Source: Bacteroidota bacterium (lineage in GTDB: Bacteria; Bacteroidota; Bacteroidia; Flavobacteriales; Flavobacteriaceae). Taken from it: a stretch of DNA of 16,985 nucleotides. Location of the stretch: NCBI GenBank assembly GCA_009937085.1, contig JAACDD010000051.1, forward strand, positions 1-16,985, given 5' to 3'. Both the position numbers and the translations under genes were made by a program. The notes under the pieces are model-generated. The model had not been told where the DNA came from. It saw only the letters and a program-made list of their open reading frames with translations, and did no database searches. Positions within the stretch are counted from its first letter, which is position 1. Every line of letters starts with the position of its first letter. Below are positions 15,515 through 16,985 of this stretch, in pieces.

Positions 15515-15871
15515 TTAGTTTGTACCGTCTGTTTCGGGTACTTCGGGTAGTTGCTCAGGAATTTCCTCAGGAATCTCTTCTGGAATAACTTCCTCAATTG
15601 CATTTTCATCTACAAGCGTAGACTCGTTTCCATCAGATGGAAGGCTAATCATGGAGTTAGAAATCAAAATTAACACCAACAGAAGCCCAGCTAAGACCCA
15701 AGTACTACGGTCTAAGAAATCGGTGGTTTTTTGGACACCACCAAGTTGTTGCGAACTCCCTCCAAATGAAGACGAAAGCCCTCCGCCTTTGGGGTTTTGT
15801 ACCATGACTACCAAAATGAGTAAAAAACAGATAACAACTGTTAGTCCTAAAAAAATGGTGAATGTACTCAT
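15515..15871 (-). CDS. secG: Preprotein translocase subunit SecG
   Basis: Small inner-membrane subunit of the SecYEG channel that assists protein export. The product is 118 residues. Two membrane helices at about 4-24 and 58-75 flank the conserved cytoplasmic loop VQNPKGGGLSSSFGG (24-38) and KTTDFLDRSTW (48-58). Residues 92-113 form a proline- and glutamate-rich acidic tail built from IPEE-like units, which classical SecG lacks. The frame extends upstream to 15928, but the ATG at 15871 starts the family N-terminus and lies 1 base after the stop of the TPR gene. groES follows after 95 bases. Confidence 0.93.
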   Translation of the reverse strand: MSTFTIFLGLTVVICFLLILVVMVQNPKGGGLSSSFGGSSQQLGGVQKTTDFLDRSTWVLAGLLLVLILISNSMISLPSDGNESTLVDENAIEEVIPEEIPEEIPEQLPEVPETDGTN

Positions 15872-15872
15872 A

Positions 15873-16487
15873 TCAACTCTCGTTTTGTGCGTTCGTAATT
15901 TCTCGAATTTGGTCAGCAAAGAAACCACTTTTTTCTGGATATTTCAATGCTAATATCTCGTAGGCTTTTTTGGCCTTTTTTAACTTTCCTTGTTTGAAGT
16001 ATACTTCCGCTAATGTTTCGGTCATTAATTGGCTATCGTCAAACTGCTGCTTTTTTGTTAAATCCGTTTGTTTTTCTGCTGATTTTGAAACCACCAAGCG
16101 AGGCGCGTCCGTAATAAACTTATCTATCAGCCTGTTTTGTTCATTGCCTTTACTTGGTACGTTTTCTAGCTGTTGAAGCCAATCTACAAAAGTCCGAACC
16201 TCATCAGCATTATTTTGTTCCGAAGTAACTTCAACAAATGTTTCTTCTTCTGCATTTGGATGCGGAATAAGATGTAGTCTGTTTTTGGTATGCAATGAAC
16301 ACGATTTTAACAGCGAAGATTCTTCGGGTAGCTTGTTGTTGTGCGCAATTTTCCATCCTAAATGATGCAAGGCTTGGAAATAGGGATACTGTTGCACCAA
16401 AGTGTCCAAATGATTTAAGGTGCTTTTGGGTTCATCAATTCCTTTCTGACGAAGCTTTTCCAAATATGTATGTTGGTGATTTACCAT
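15873..16487 (-). CDS. TPR-containing protein of unknown function between lptE and secG
   Basis: A 204-residue, probably cytoplasmic protein without signal peptide or membrane segment. The N-terminus (LEKLRQKGIDEPKSTLNHL) and a DTLVQQYPYFQALHHLGWKIAH segment at about 28-49, here quoted only to its repeat-like part, look helical. The middle (about 75-150) is polar and poorly conserved in appearance. The C-terminal region has a clear tetratricopeptide-type unit: LAEVYFKQGKLKKAKKAYEI at about 159-178, then LALKYPEKSGFFADQI. This fits a protein-interaction scaffold. Its start overlaps the lptE stop by 7 bases and its stop is 1 base before secG. The setting between LPS export and protein export suggests an envelope-assembly role, but no partner can be named. 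Confidence 0.85.
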   Translation of the reverse strand: MVNHQHTYLEKLRQKGIDEPKSTLNHLDTLVQQYPYFQALHHLGWKIAHNNKLPEESSLLKSCSLHTKNRLHLIPHPNAEEETFVEVTSEQNNADEVRTFVDWLQQLENVPSKGNEQNRLIDKFITDAPRLVVSKSAEKQTDLTKKQQFDDSQLMTETLAEVYFKQGKLKKAKKAYEILALKYPEKSGFFADQIREITNAQNES

Positions 16488-16985
16488 TTGGCTAATGATT
16501 CGTTAAAAATATCTTGGGTGATACGCTCAAAAAGTAATTCGTGTGCTTCGGCTTGCACAGACTGCAATTGCACTATTGCATCAAAATCATAAAAAAAACT
16601 AAAGCGTTTTTCAAAATCATCTTCGTTGTTGAGTGTGTTAAAAAAGCGCAAATTCACTGACATTGTCAAGCGGTTTTGAGCAGCCGTTTGTTCTGCAGTT
16701 GCCGTCATGGGGCTTACACGATACTCAACGATTTCTCCTTCGTAAATTAAATGCCCATTTACGTTTGTCAACTCCAAATTGGTTTGATTGAGTAACATTT
16801 CTTGAATGGCATTTGTAAAGTCTCTATCTAATCCTGGCTCAAAAACAGAGCCCACTTGATCGGCAGCATTATTGACAAAGAAATTCACTTGAACCGTTTC
16901 TGCACCCTCGGGAATAGAAGCGCCTGTAAAGGAGTAGAATTTGCAACTTGCTAAAAACAAAAACGTTAAGAAAACGATTTTTTTC
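16481..16985 (-). CDS. lptE: LPS-assembly lipoprotein LptE, start codon cut by window edge
   Basis: Outer-membrane lipoprotein that, in its family, plugs the LptD barrel and helps deliver LPS to the cell surface. The frame is open to the right edge. Reading upstream of Leu-Phe-Leu-Ala-Ser-Cys it gives KKIVFLTFLFLASC, a complete lipoprotein signal with lipobox LASC. The last base of the window is G on the minus strand, so the ATG very probably straddles the edge, giving 168 residues with lipidated Cys15. A TTG at 16960 is in frame but would remove most of the signal, so it is unlikely. The mature part (VNFFVNNAADQVGS, LNQTNLELTN, YEGEIVEYRVSPMTA) matches the Bacteroidota LptE type. It overlaps the TPR gene by 7 bases and heads the lptE-TPR-secG-groES-groEL run seen here. 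Confidence 0.85.
   Translation of the reverse strand, partial: KKIVFLTFLFLASCKFYSFTGASIPEGAETVQVNFFVNNAADQVGSVFEPGLDRDFTNAIQEMLLNQTNLELTNVNGHLIYEGEIVEYRVSPMTATAEQTAAQNRLTMSVNLRFFNTLNNEDDFEKRFSFFYDFDAIVQLQSVQAEAHELLFERITQDIFNESLAKW

Noticed and set aside
1..16985. A novel defence, mobile or secondary-metabolite system
   Set aside because: Every long frame belongs to a known housekeeping family apart from two small proteins; there are no transposase, integrase, nuclease-methylase or array features and no abrupt change in composition that I can see.

Overview
This window looks like a chromosomal housekeeping segment from an AT-rich Bacteroidota bacterium, most likely of the Flavobacteriales. 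The protein sequences point there: a flavobacterial-type SecG with an acidic tail, a PurH ending in VRHFKH, a full-length Tsp-type protease, and the groups surE/lpxB/comEC and lptE/TPR/secG/groES/groEL. Starts lack a clear Shine-Dalgarno sequence, and one good Bacteroidota-type -7 box (TAnnTTTG) is present. I see no mobile element, CRISPR array, tRNA, rRNA or sign of recent transfer. I did not find an undescribed multi-gene system, and the findings are modest.

Layout. Positions 1-4020 (minus strand) hold a tightly packed run, in transcription order surE, a small three-helix membrane protein, lpxB, an NlpC/P60 lipoprotein, and comEC, which is cut by the left edge. Each junction overlaps by a few bases, except nlpC-comEC with an 18-base gap. 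Divergent from it, across a 127-base gap, is a plus-strand gene for a Tsp/Prc-type C-terminal processing protease (4148-6292). Its stop codon overlaps the stop of rodA on the other strand.

Positions 6289-13270 (minus strand) hold purH, mreB, mreC, mreD, mrdA (PBP2) and rodA, a likely single operon that links a purine enzyme to the complete rod-shape elongation machine. A promoter -7 box lies just before purH. Positions 13491-16985 (minus strand) hold lptE (its start codon is cut by the right edge), a TPR protein, secG, groES and groEL, followed by a strong intrinsic terminator. The 95-base gap before groES carries an inverted repeat and a spaced direct repeat that could control chaperonin expression.

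Functionally the window centres on the cell envelope: lipid A synthesis (LpxB), LPS export (LptE), protein export (SecG), peptidoglycan synthesis and turnover (PBP2, RodA, NlpC/P60) and cell shape (MreBCD), plus periplasmic proteolysis (Tsp), DNA uptake (ComEC), protein folding (GroES/GroEL) and nucleotide metabolism (PurH, SurE). Several starts here differ from the longest possible open frame (surE, lpxB, the protease, purH, secG), because the inner ATG fits the family N-terminus, the overlap with the upstream gene or the promoter position. No gene-free stretch exceeds 300 bases.
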